From Treponema sp. (GTDB lineage Bacteria; Spirochaetota; Spirochaetia; Treponematales; Breznakiellaceae), in the NCBI GenBank assembly GCA_031281925.1, contig JAITES010000147.1, positions 1-13,008 on the forward strand: a DNA stretch of 13,008 nt, read 5' to 3'. Below are positions 1-6,195 of this stretch, piece after piece. Made by a program: the position numbers and the translations under genes. Position 1 is the first letter of the stretch. Every line of letters starts with the position of its first letter. The notes beneath the pieces were generated by a model. That model saw nothing but the letters and a program-made list of their open reading frames with translations. It was not told the DNA's origin and did no database searches.

Positions 1-1209
1 GTTTCCAAAACCCACGGAAAGGCCGCCTCCCACAGCCCCTTCAACAGTGAAAACGACAACGAACTGGCGGCGGTGATAGGGGAGTTGAAAGCCCTGGCCA
101 ATGTTGTCGAATTGGATGATCAGTCAAAGACCAATGAAGCCCTCAGATCTCTGGGGGTGCATCCTCGGGCTGCCTTTACTGAACCCAATAAAAATATTCT
201 TACCTGTCTCCGGAAGGATGGGGATAAGCGTTACCTCTTCCTCTACAACTACATGTATACCCAGGGGGAAGCCTTTAGTTTCGGCGTTACCCTGGAAGGG
301 GCCGGTAAACCCCGGCGGCTTAACTGCTGGACCGGCGAAGCGGAAGAGTTGGGCCTTTACGCCCGGGATGCGGCCCATACTACCCTAAACCTGACCCTGT
401 CCCCCGGCGAGGCCGCCCTGTTTGTGGTGGATACCGCCGGGTCGGATTCACTCTACGCCCTCAGTACCGGTGCGGCTCCCTCCAATGCCGCGGTCATACG
501 GCGGGGGGGCAAACTGGCCCTCAAAGCATTTGAGAGCGGTACATACACGGTTAAACTGAGCGACGGCACCGAAAAAAAAGCGGAAGCCTCAGTGCCCGAA
601 AACATTCCCCTTAAGACCTGGGATCTGGAAGTGGAAGACTGGGACGAGGGGGAAAAGAAAACCATCGTCGAAGACCGGGGCCTGGGGATAGTTACCAAAG
701 AGGTATACTATGAAACCAAGAAGACCCGCATCCCCGTGGGAAAGACGGAACTTAAACCCTGGCGGGAAATCCCGGCCCTGGGGCCTGCGGTGTCGGGAGT
801 GGGCTGCTATAAAACAAGCTTTACCCTGCCTGTGGGCTGGACTGCGGATAACGGCGCCCTCCTTTGCATAGGATCCACCAACGGCAATTCCGCCGCGGTC
901 TATGTGAACGGCAAAAAAGCGCCGGCCTTTGACTTTAACTACCGGAAACTCGACATCACGGCCCTCCTCGTCCCCGGGGAGAACAGCATCACCGTGGAGG
1001 TGTCCAGCACCCTGAACAACCGCCTTCTGGCCCGGAACTACCCTGCGATTGTTGCAAAGGTAGGGGAAATGATGGCCCAAAACTTCAGCGAAATGGAAGG
1101 AGCGGATGAGATACCCAATATGATGAACCTCAAGCCCCCCGCCCCCCAGGACTACGGTATGACCGGAGAGGTAAAGGTATTGACCTATACCATCAAGGAG
1201 CTGGTTTAG
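1..1209 (+). CDS. Glycoside hydrolase-like protein, C-terminal part (GH106/GH2-like)
   Basis: The reading frame is open from base 1, so this is the last 402 residues of a larger protein whose start lies upstream of the window. Two parts can be seen. Residues about 25-150 resemble the late beta-domain of large glycosidases, with a run reading RYLFLYNY and a segment ending in NCWTGE, as in GH106-like alpha-L-rhamnosidases where the (D)AWTGE motif is common. Residues about 250-345 look like a galactose-binding/GH2 sugar-binding beta-sandwich (GCYKTSFTLP, then AAVYVNGKKAP, then a TALLVPGENSITVEV stretch). The end (DYGMTGEVKVL) matches the usual 'GL.GPV.L' closing strand of these enzymes. Expected role: hydrolysis of a plant or bacterial glycan side chain. 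The exact family and substrate cannot be fixed because the catalytic barrel is not in the window. A beta-galactosidase/glucuronidase-type GH2 enzyme is the main alternative. The gene is followed by two hairpins. Confidence 0.62.
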   Translation, partial: VSKTHGKAASHSPFNSENDNELAAVIGELKALANVVELDDQSKTNEALRSLGVHPRAAFTEPNKNILTCLRKDGDKRYLFLYNYMYTQGEAFSFGVTLEGAGKPRRLNCWTGEAEELGLYARDAAHTTLNLTLSPGEAALFVVDTAGSDSLYALSTGAAPSNAAVIRRGGKLALKAFESGTYTVKLSDGTEKKAEASVPENIPLKTWDLEVEDWDEGEKKTIVEDRGLGIVTKEVYYETKKTRIPVGKTELKPWREIPALGPAVSGVGCYKTSFTLPVGWTADNGALLCIGSTNGNSAAVYVNGKKAPAFDFNYRKLDITALLVPGENSITVEVSSTLNNRLLARNYPAIVAKVGEMMAQNFSEMEGADEIPNMMNLKPPAPQDYGMTGEVKVLTYTIKELV

Positions 1210-1222
1210 CAGGATAGGTGTA

Positions 1223-1246
1223 TATAGATCGGGATATAGATCGGGA
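1223..1246. repeat. 12-bp tandem duplication
   Basis: The 12-mer TATAGATCGGGA occurs twice head to tail at 1223-1234 and 1235-1246, just after the stop of the glycosidase gene and just before a palindrome. It looks like a local slippage duplication. No function is evident. Confidence 0.85.
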
Positions 1247-1250
1247 TAAA

Positions 1251-1293
1251 TAGTGTCTGTCCACAAAGTCGCTTACTTTGTGGACAGACACTA
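1251..1293. repeat. Perfect 19-bp inverted repeat, copy A of the TGGACAGACnCTA family
   Basis: Left arm TAGTGTCTGTCCACAAAGT (1251-1269) and right arm 1275-1293 are exact reverse complements separated by the 5-base loop CGCTT. The right arm ends in TGGACAGACACTA (1281-1293), the sequence shared with copies near 6183 and 10129. It lies 41 bases after the glycosidase stop. There is no clear T-run on either side, so it is not a textbook intrinsic terminator, although a hairpin this strong in the 3' UTR could protect or end the transcript. It is read here as a dispersed intergenic palindrome. Confidence 0.85.
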
Positions 1294-1299
1294 AATATT

Positions 1300-1360
1300 G
1301 AGCCTGTTCCAAAACTAATTGACTATACGCTAAAGCGCATGGTTTTGGGGCAGGCTCTTT
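1300..1360 (+). terminator. Long hairpin with short T-run; possible terminator of the glycosidase gene
   Basis: GAGCCTGTTCCAAAAC (1300-1315) can pair with GTTTTGGGGCAGGCTC (1342-1357) over 16 positions, 14 Watson-Crick and two G-U pairs in the RNA. The 26-base loop contains a small inner palindrome (CGCT/AGCG, 1328-1337). The right arm is followed by TTT and then a T/A-rich run. The position after the + strand gene and the G-U pairs fit an RNA hairpin acting on the + strand. It may also belong to a dispersed repeat family. The sequence alone does not decide. Confidence 0.5.
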
Positions 1361-1431
1361 GTGTATACTTTTTATATATTTTAAGTCTCTTACCTACCCT
1401 AAACTCTGCTATTTTCCATCAAAAAATCTTG

Positions 1432-1440
1432 TGCTATACT
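1432..1440 (+). promoter_or_regulatory. Extended -10 promoter for the accessory island
   Basis: TGC followed by TATACT at 1432-1440 matches an extended -10 element (TGnTATAAT), about 30 bases before the ATG at 1472. No good -35 box is visible at the right distance, as is usual for extended -10 promoters. A GGAGAGG ribosome site (1461-1467) lies between it and the start codon. It would drive the ATPase remnant and possibly the HEPN/MNT genes behind it. Confidence 0.4.
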
Positions 1441-1471
1441 ATATTATGGAAATAACAGATGGAGAGGATGT

Positions 1472-1999
1472 ATGATTTTACGGAAAATTGCCTATCACGA
1501 ATTTGATGGAAGACCGAATTACTGGGCGCTTAAACCGTTTGAGCTTGGAAAAATCAATCTTCTAGTTGGTAAAAACGCAACAGGGAAAACAAATACCATT
1601 ACAAAAATTGGATGGCTTGGTAACATGCTTGCCGGTCTTCAGCCACAGTTGCTTAATTCAGGTAGCTATGATGTTGTAACTTCAAAAAGAGATACTATTC
1701 AACATCCATTTTTAGAAGGATTAACAAAATGGGCAGAAGGGCAGCGGGCGTATGAATTAAGTAACATTGGTGTTACTCCAAGTCCTGGTCCAGTACCCCT
1801 CATGTCCACCAGCGATCGTTTTGTGATGAACGCCGTCCCTTTGGAGTATTGGCAGGTTATCCAACGCAAGGGTGGAGAATATCAAGTGTTCAATTATCAA
1901 AATTCAAAGGAAAAAATTGATGACTTTGAATATACCGGTTTGAATAACTTTGATTTTCTTAGAACTGACTTTATAAACTCAAACTGGGAGTCTGTATGA
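1472..1999 (+). CDS. Shortened AAA (ABC/RecF-type) ATPase, probable remnant
   Basis: This 175-residue product begins like the AAA_15/AAA_21 ATPases found in OLD-, RloA- and abortive-infection-type defence genes: an N-terminal strand (ILRKIAYHEFDG), then ELGKINLLVG and a clear Walker A motif GKNATGKT at residues 33-40. Intact family members are usually 350-450 residues and carry an ABC-type signature, a Walker B acidic pair and a switch His. None of these is recognisable in the remaining 130 residues, so ATP hydrolysis is unlikely. The start is supported by GGAGAGG 4 bases upstream and by the promoter before it. Its TGA overlaps the ATG of the next mini-ORF in the arrangement ATGA, typical of a coupled two-gene system. 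The segment is visibly more AT-rich than its neighbours, which suggests horizontal origin. An in-frame internal deletion of a once larger gene is the favoured explanation. A naturally short P-loop protein is the alternative. Confidence 0.6.
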   Translation: MILRKIAYHEFDGRPNYWALKPFELGKINLLVGKNATGKTNTITKIGWLGNMLAGLQPQLLNSGSYDVVTSKRDTIQHPFLEGLTKWAEGQRAYELSNIGVTPSPGPVPLMSTSDRFVMNAVPLEYWQVIQRKGGEYQVFNYQNSKEKIDDFEYTGLNNFDFLRTDFINSNWESV

Positions 2000-2058
2000 A
2001 AAAAATTGCCTTTTTTGTTGAAGGACAAATAAAAAAACTTATGGAGGCAGGGAACTAA
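1996..2058 (+). pseudogene. 20-codon stub of a TOPRIM-like (DUF4276/RloB-type) partner gene
   Basis: The ORF opens at the ATG overlapping the ATPase stop (ATGA) and encodes only MKKIAFFVEGQ followed by nine residues before TAA. 'KIAFFVEGQ' is the usual first strand of small TOPRIM-like proteins (…FVEGqTE…), where the Glu is the catalytic acid. Such proteins are commonly encoded directly after an AAA ATPase. The expected T-E after the Gln is replaced by I-K, which marks a likely deletion junction at about base 2029. The remaining 3' end may be the tail of the old gene. It cannot encode a working nuclease. Confidence 0.5.
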
Positions 2059-2059
2059 A

Positions 2060-2461
2060 ATGACCAATGAAGAAAAATATACCTACTGGTTAACTCACGC
2101 TCAGTATGACATAGATACCGCAGGCGCCATGCTTGCAAGCGGCAGATGGTTTTATGTTGTATTTATGTGTCAGCAGGCTGTTGAAAAATTAGTCAAAGGA
2201 CTCTATACAGTGTATATTGATGATAATGTCCCGAGGGTACACAATATAAAGACGCTTTTTGAGCGATTTGAGGATAAACTTACTGTTCCGATACTGCCGG
2301 AAGTTTTTCAACTCTTTGATGTTCTTTCCAGCCATTATTTGGGCAGCCGGTATCCAGATTTTATGAATGATCCGGCAAAAAATGTAAGTGAAGGGAATGC
2401 GAAGAATATTTTCAATAAATCAAAGGAGGTTTTTCAATGGCTTCAAACATTGAAACCGTAA
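2060..2461 (+). CDS. HEPN domain protein (toxin-like member of a HEPN/MNT pair)
   Basis: The 133-residue protein is a full-length, mostly helical HEPN domain (PF05168 type). Diagnostic stretches are WLTHAQYDIDTAGAML (residues 10-25), the CQQAVEKLVKGLY helix (37-49), PRVHNIKTLF (58-67) and SRYPDF (96-101). In HepT-type toxins HEPN proteins are RNases using an R-X4-6-H motif. I see no such spacing here: R59 and H61 are too close, and H92 precedes R97. This copy may therefore belong to the non-RNase PF05168 branch, or have lost activity. The start ATG follows the preceding TAA by one base, with GGAGG 12 bases upstream. It overlaps the nucleotidyltransferase gene by 25 bases, so the two are translationally coupled and their products probably bind each other. 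Low GC relative to its flanks suggests acquisition by transfer. Confidence 0.85.
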   Translation: MTNEEKYTYWLTHAQYDIDTAGAMLASGRWFYVVFMCQQAVEKLVKGLYTVYIDDNVPRVHNIKTLFERFEDKLTVPILPEVFQLFDVLSSHYLGSRYPDFMNDPAKNVSEGNAKNIFNKSKEVFQWLQTLKP

Positions 2462-2754
2462 GGACAACAGCGAGAAACTATGCCGATGATGTCAGAAGAT
2501 CATTGCCGGTAATCAAGGTAGTTCTCTTTGGTTCGTATTCCAATGGTACGGCGGATGAATTAAGTGATATAGACATCTGCTTTTTTCTTGACAGTTTTAA
2601 CGGGAAAAGCCGCATAGATATAATAACCGAACTTCTTGGAGCAGCGGGTAAATACAAAGGTGTTTTTTTTGAACCGATTGCATTTCCTGTTTCTGAAATT
2701 GAACGGGGTAATCCTTTTGTTAAAGAAATACTGGCTACAGGGATTGAGGTGTAA
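2437..2754 (+). CDS. Minimal nucleotidyltransferase (MNT, antitoxin-like)
   Basis: This 105-residue protein belongs to the DNA polymerase beta-like nucleotidyltransferases. It has an intact GSX10DXD signature: G32-S33, ten residues, then D44-I-D46. A possible third carboxylate is E79 in FFEPIAF, where many family members have Asp. In characterised HepT/MntA pairs the MNT protein transfers AMP to a Tyr of the HEPN toxin and silences it. A similar antitoxin role is inferred here. The start is firm: AAAGGAGG at 2422-2429 is 7 bases before the ATG, inside the end of the HEPN gene. The gene order HEPN then MNT, with a 25-bp overlap, is typical of such modules. No terminator is obvious after the stop; a fragment of another gene begins within about 20 bases. 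Confidence 0.85.
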   Translation: MASNIETVRTTARNYADDVRRSLPVIKVVLFGSYSNGTADELSDIDICFFLDSFNGKSRIDIITELLGAAGKYKGVFFEPIAFPVSEIERGNPFVKEILATGIEV

Positions 2755-2770
2755 AATAAGGCATTTTATA

Positions 2771-2848
2771 AACACCACAATTGGTGATAACCGGGCCGAA
2801 TATGGCAAGGCGGTGCTTGCTGAATTGGGTAAAAACCTTACCCTTTAA
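2771..2848 (+). pseudogene. Fragment resembling the YhcG/DUF1016 N-terminal domain
   Basis: Translated in frame with base 2771, this stretch reads INTTIGDNRAEYGKAVLAEL and then GKNLTL before a stop. 'RAEYGKAlleeLskdLT' is the characteristic helix of the DUF1016 N-terminal domain found in YhcG-type PDDEXK nucleases, proteins of about 340 residues. Only about 26 residues are left, with no start codon or ribosome site of their own, so this is a remnant. It sits directly behind the HEPN/MNT pair and extends the set of decayed defence-type genes. The match is from memory of the family pattern and is short. Confidence 0.45.
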
Positions 2849-2955
2849 CATGGTAACAAACCGCTTCATCCACGATTTTACCCTCTTGCTATGTCCCAAA
2901 GCCATGCTTTATTCTGGTTTTACCGGAGATTCCCGGGCACAGGTCCCGGAGGGCC

Positions 2956-2972
2956 AAAGGAGAGTATATTTG
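2956..2972 (+). promoter_or_regulatory. Ribosome binding site and TTG start deciding the uxaC start
   Basis: AAAGGAG at 2956-2962, a 7-base spacer, then TTG at 2970-2972. This fixes translation at the conserved KPFID N terminus and rejects the longer ATG-started frame. The 121 bases between the YhcG-like fragment and this TTG hold no gene and no convincing promoter. Confidence 0.75.
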
Positions 2973-4463
2973 AAGCCATTCATAGACAAGGATTTCCTCC
3001 TTTCCGGACAGTGCGCGGCCAGGCTTTACCACGAAGCCGCTGCGGGGGAACCTGTTTTTGACTATCATTGCCACCTCAAGGCGGAAGACATCGCCCTGGA
3101 CCGGCGTTTTTCCAATCTGGCCGTGCTCTGGCTGGGGGAAAACCGCTACGGCGACCATTACAAGTGGCGGGCGATGAGGGCCAACGGGATCGATGAAGAT
3201 CTGGTTTCAGGTAATGCCGATCCCTACGATAAATTCATGGCCTGGGCCGCTACGGTTCCGGCTCTGATGGGTAATCCTCTCTACCACTGGACTCATCTTG
3301 AATTGCAGCGCTACTTCGATATTTATGAGCCCCTCAACCCGGCAAGCGCCCCGGCAATCTGGAAAGCGGCGAATGAAAAGCTGGAAAAGGAAAGCGGGCT
3401 TTCCGTCTGCGGGATCCTGAAAAAATTCAGGGTCTATGCCCTGGGCACCACCGATGATCCGGCGGACAGTCTTGAATGGCACCGGAAGCTTCGCAATGAA
3501 GGCAAGACAGAAACCATGGTTCTTCCGTCTTTCAGGCCGGATAATGTCCTTAACATCGAAAAACCCGGTTTTCCGCAGTATATTGCCCGGCTGGGAAAGG
3601 CGGCGGGCAGAAGCATTGGCTCTTTTGGGGATCTTCTGCTTGTCTTGAAGGAGAGGGTTGACTTCTTTGACCGTGAAGGCTGCTGTTCCAGCGATCACGG
3701 GCTTGAATATATTCCCTGGCCGGCAGGCGGCGGCGCTGCCGTTCCGGGAAGGCCGGATGAAGCGGTCTGGGAAGATGAAGCGGGGCGGATCTTTGCAGCG
3801 GCCCTGGCAGGCAAGGCGCCCGGCGCGGCGGAAGGCGAATTATGGAAGAGCACAATTCTTGTCTGTCTTGCGGGTCTCTATGCGGAAAAGGGCTGGGCGA
3901 TGCAGCTTCATCTTTCCGCAATCAGAAATGTCAACTCCAGGGCGGCCGCTCTTCTGGGGCCCGATACAGGTTACGATGCGGTACACGATTACAGTGTTTC
4001 CGCGAAGCTTTCAGGCTTTCTGGATTACTGTAACGGCAGGGACGCCCTTCCCAAAACAATTCTCTACAGTCTCAACCTGAAAGACTTCTATCCTCTTGCA
4101 AGCATCATGGGCTGCTTTCAGGGGAATGCGGCCTTGAGGGGAAAAGCCCTTCCCGGCAAAATGCAGCTTGGTTCATCCTGGTGGTTTCTGGATCATATCG
4201 ACGGCATGGAAGCGCAGATGCGCATCCTGGCCAATACGGGACTCCTTTCCCGCTTCATCGGAATGCTTACCGATTCAAGGAGTTTTCTTTCTTACCCCCG
4301 CCATGAATACTTCCGCCGGATCCTCTGCAGGATTCTTGGCGCCTGGATGGAAGAGGGTGAAATTCCTGCGGACTATGAGACGGTAGAGGCCATGGTGCGG
4401 GATATTTCTTTTGGCAATGCAAAAAATTATTTTTTAAATAAGGGGGGCTATTCCAAAATTTGA
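2970..4463 (+). CDS. uxaC: Glucuronate isomerase (uronate isomerase)
   Basis: UxaC interconverts D-glucuronate with D-fructuronate, and galacturonate with tagaturonate, the first cytoplasmic step of hexuronate catabolism. The product is 497 residues, close to the family's 450-490. Family landmarks in order: KPFIDKDFLL at the N terminus, FDYHCHL (30-36) with metal-binding H33 and H35, TDDPADSLEWH, LPSFRPDN, MQLHLSAIRNVNSR, SVSAKLSGFLDYCN, MQLGSSWWFLDHIDGMEAQM and LTDSRSFLSYPRHEYFRR. I chose the TTG at 2970 because family members begin exactly at M-KPFID and AAAGGAG (2956-2962) lies 7 bases before it. The in-frame ATG at 2781 would add 63 residues with no similarity and would run through the YhcG-like fragment. 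It follows the AT-rich island and precedes a PilZ gene by 30 bases. The neighbouring glycosidase and DUF4838 genes fit a uronic-acid-using lifestyle. No uxu/kdg partners are in the window. Confidence 0.93.
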   Translation: MKPFIDKDFLLSGQCAARLYHEAAAGEPVFDYHCHLKAEDIALDRRFSNLAVLWLGENRYGDHYKWRAMRANGIDEDLVSGNADPYDKFMAWAATVPALMGNPLYHWTHLELQRYFDIYEPLNPASAPAIWKAANEKLEKESGLSVCGILKKFRVYALGTTDDPADSLEWHRKLRNEGKTETMVLPSFRPDNVLNIEKPGFPQYIARLGKAAGRSIGSFGDLLLVLKERVDFFDREGCCSSDHGLEYIPWPAGGGAAVPGRPDEAVWEDEAGRIFAAALAGKAPGAAEGELWKSTILVCLAGLYAEKGWAMQLHLSAIRNVNSRAAALLGPDTGYDAVHDYSVSAKLSGFLDYCNGRDALPKTILYSLNLKDFYPLASIMGCFQGNAALRGKALPGKMQLGSSWWFLDHIDGMEAQMRILANTGLLSRFIGMLTDSRSFLSYPRHEYFRRILCRILGAWMEEGEIPADYETVEAMVRDISFGNAKNYFLNKGGYSKI

Positions 4464-4493
4464 CATTTTGAAACAGCTTCAAAGGACAGGAAT

Positions 4494-5264
4494 ATGGATC
4501 AGACGGCGGTTCCCGGAGAGGGAAAAAAAATATTTTTTCTTTACCCTCACAGTGTCATAAAGGACGAAATGCTGGATATTCTCATCATGGCGGGCTTTGA
4601 AACGTATGTCACCGCCGATTCAGGCCGGGCCCTGAAGCTGCTGGAAAAATTTCCCGGTTCGATCCTCTTTGTAAACATTGACGAACGTTTCACGGAAAAA
4701 GAATGGGAAGCGTACATCCGTTCCATACAGGAAGGGAACGCTACCAAACATTCCCTCATCGGCATACTCTCCTACAATCAGGATACTCATCTGATGCAGA
4801 AATACCTGATGGAAATGCAGATCCAGTGCGGCTATATTCAACTCAAGCTGGGGGTGCAGGCCAGTACAAAGATCATCCTTGACGCACTTACGGCAAACGA
4901 AGCCAGGGGCCGCCGTAAATACATCCGGGCCTTTTGTCACGATGATACATACGCTACCCTGAATTTCAGGGAGGCCAATCAAATGTTTCAGGGGAAAATT
5001 TTAGACATCAGCTCCGCGGGCATTGCCGCATGTATAAAAGATCTGGAGGAAAAGGCGCCAAACGCGGTGCTCAAGGAGGTGCAGCTGAAACTTCACGGGA
5101 GTCTTGTCATGACCGATACAATCGTCATGGGCAAACGCCAGGGCGACAACAATGTGTATATTCTGCTCTTCGATCCCAACCGTCTGACCCGGGAAGGCAA
5201 GCTGGCAATCCATCACTATATAAAGCAGTGCCTGCAGAAGTACATTGACAACCTGAAGGTATAA
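4494..5264 (+). CDS. PilZ domain protein with N-terminal receiver-like domain
   Basis: The 256-residue cytoplasmic protein has two parts. Residues about 11-130 look like a degenerate response-regulator receiver fold (KKIFFLYPHSVIKDEMLDIL, then GFETYVTADSGRALKLLEKF, then SILFVNID), without a convincing full set of phospho-acceptor acids. Residues about 138-250 form a PilZ domain with the c-di-GMP-binding signature R141-K-Y-I-R145 and D171-I-S-S-A-G176, that is RxxxR followed by DxSxxG. It probably senses cyclic di-GMP and relays it to motility, envelope or metabolism, though the partner is unknown. AAAGGA (4481-4486) 7 bases upstream supports the ATG. It lies 30 bases after uxaC on the same strand, so co-transcription is possible, and it converges with the 149-residue gene, whose stop is 8 bases away. 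Confidence 0.87.
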   Translation: MDQTAVPGEGKKIFFLYPHSVIKDEMLDILIMAGFETYVTADSGRALKLLEKFPGSILFVNIDERFTEKEWEAYIRSIQEGNATKHSLIGILSYNQDTHLMQKYLMEMQIQCGYIQLKLGVQASTKIILDALTANEARGRRKYIRAFCHDDTYATLNFREANQMFQGKILDISSAGIAACIKDLEEKAPNAVLKEVQLKLHGSLVMTDTIVMGKRQGDNNVYILLFDPNRLTREGKLAIHHYIKQCLQKYIDNLKV

Positions 5265-5272
5265 AACAACTC

Positions 5273-5722
5273 CTAAGCTTCCCCTTTCTTCAGCTTTTCC
5301 GCCACTTCATCTCCCTTCTGTATGGTTTCAAAACAGAGTTCCTGCTGGATTCCGGAGGCATCCCGGTAAAGAATTACCAGAACCGGAGGACGGGCAAAGA
5401 GCAAACGCTTCCACCAGGACTTTTCAAGGCGGAGGACGGCAGTAACAATGCTGTCATTGGGTATAAACAGTTCCCTTTCCCTGGGAGGTTCTCCGCCGGA
5501 CATGATTCTTGTCAGGGCCGTCATCCAGCCTTCACCGGGGAGGTGAAGAAAACGGAAGCCCCCGGAGGTGGCGACTATAAGCCCCCAGAGGCCTGCCTGG
5601 GGAATCTCCGCAAAGTCCTGCCAGCCGGAAAGGTAACGCCCCAGCGCCTGGCCCAGCACCTTCTCGCCGTATCTGGCTTCATAATCTGCCCAGAATTCCT
5701 CAGGCCCCCTTGATTTTTTCAT
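5273..5722 (-). CDS. Unrecognised 149-residue protein, last gene of the glp-like operon
   Basis: I do not recognise this family. The protein starts MKKSRGPEEFWADYEARYGE, is rich in aromatic residues (about nine Trp or Tyr in the first 70) and contains a basic, aromatic stretch KSWWKRLLFARPPVLVILYRD near residues 100-120 followed by beta-like sequence and a charged tail. There is no signal peptide or clear transmembrane helix, so it is probably cytoplasmic and possibly membrane-associated. The ATG at 5722 lies one base after the TGA of the DUF1667 gene (TGA-C-ATG), so it is translated by coupling with that gene. A TTG four codons upstream is possible but would leave the GGAG site too close. 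A role in the same redox pathway is only inferred from position. Confidence 0.65.
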   Translation of the reverse strand: MKKSRGPEEFWADYEARYGEKVLGQALGRYLSGWQDFAEIPQAGLWGLIVATSGGFRFLHLPGEGWMTALTRIMSGGEPPRERELFIPNDSIVTAVLRLEKSWWKRLLFARPPVLVILYRDASGIQQELCFETIQKGDEVAEKLKKGEA

Positions 5723-5723
5723 G

Positions 5724-6125
5724 TCAGTATTCAATGCTCCTTATGGCTACAACATCTATCCCCGTGCCTTTCCAGTTTGCAATGATCCTGTCGCCGGCCT
5801 TTACGGGAAGTTTTACCCCTATCCTGTAAATATCCGAAAGAAGTTCGTCGATCTTGTCTTTGGGACAGGCAAGGGCGCTTTTTACAGGAAGGCGCCGGGG
5901 CGCATAGAGGCTCCGCTTTTTTACATCCTCCGTGGCCGCGTCAATGCTGCAGGTCGCCGTGACAATACGTTTTGGAGAACAAATCTCCTCGCGGGCATAA
6001 GCGGCGCCCCGGGGGCAGCGGTTGCCGCTGATATTCAGGACAGGAAGTCCGTCTTCGCCCGGAAGGCCTTCCTCAACGGTCAGCGAACATCCGATGGGGC
6101 AGCTGATACAGGTTAAATTTTTCAT
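5724..6125 (-). CDS. DUF1667 Cys-rich protein of the glycerol-3-phosphate-type redox cluster
   Basis: This 133-residue protein begins MKNLTCISCPIGCSLTVEE, the hallmark of DUF1667, with C6, C9, C13 and C37 (CxxCPxGC … NRCPRG) forming a probable iron-sulfur or metal site. DUF1667 proteins are almost always encoded beside a GlpA-like flavoprotein and an NAD(FAD)-dependent oxidoreductase, as in Thermotoga and many Clostridia. Both are upstream here in the same operon. It may pass electrons between those flavoproteins, but no member's biochemistry is known to me. AAGGA at 6133-6137 (minus strand) is 7 bases before the ATG. The 67-base gap to the preceding gene contains a palindromic repeat, so expression of this gene and the next could be modulated separately. 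The C-terminal half (KTGIDVVAIRS-type ending with a KAGDRIIANWKGTG loop) is beta-rich. Confidence 0.88.
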   Translation of the reverse strand: MKNLTCISCPIGCSLTVEEGLPGEDGLPVLNISGNRCPRGAAYAREEICSPKRIVTATCSIDAATEDVKKRSLYAPRRLPVKSALACPKDKIDELLSDIYRIGVKLPVKAGDRIIANWKGTGIDVVAIRSIEY

Positions 6126-6169
6126 GTTTCAATCCTTAAAAACCGCATCTGCGTATACAAATGCTGTCT

Positions 6170-6195
6170 TCTGTCCAGAAAGTGGACAGACGCTA
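6170..6195. repeat. Palindrome, copy B of the TGGACAGACnCTA family
   Basis: TCTGTCCA (6170-6177) and TGGACAGA (6183-6190) form an 8-bp perfect stem with a 5-base loop. The conserved right arm continues to TGGACAGACGCTA (6183-6195), 12 of 13 bases as in copy A. Its final CTA is, on the minus strand, the TAG stop codon of the FAD oxidoreductase gene. The left arm is more diverged than in copy A. It lies inside the operon between the second and third genes. Confidence 0.7.

Noticed and set aside
589..1266. A 225-codon minus-strand frame opposite the glycosidase
   Set aside because: It is an antisense shadow of a gene with clear beta-sandwich similarity, with composition typical of a mirrored frame.
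1251..1293. Palindrome A as a transposon terminal repeat or IS remnant
   Set aside because: No transposase fragment, target-site duplication or second distant arm is visible. A hairpin-type dispersed repeat explains it better.
3207..3921. Several frames of 60-163 codons on both strands within uxaC
   Set aside because: All overlap well-conserved UxaC coding sequence and have no start signals or known motifs.
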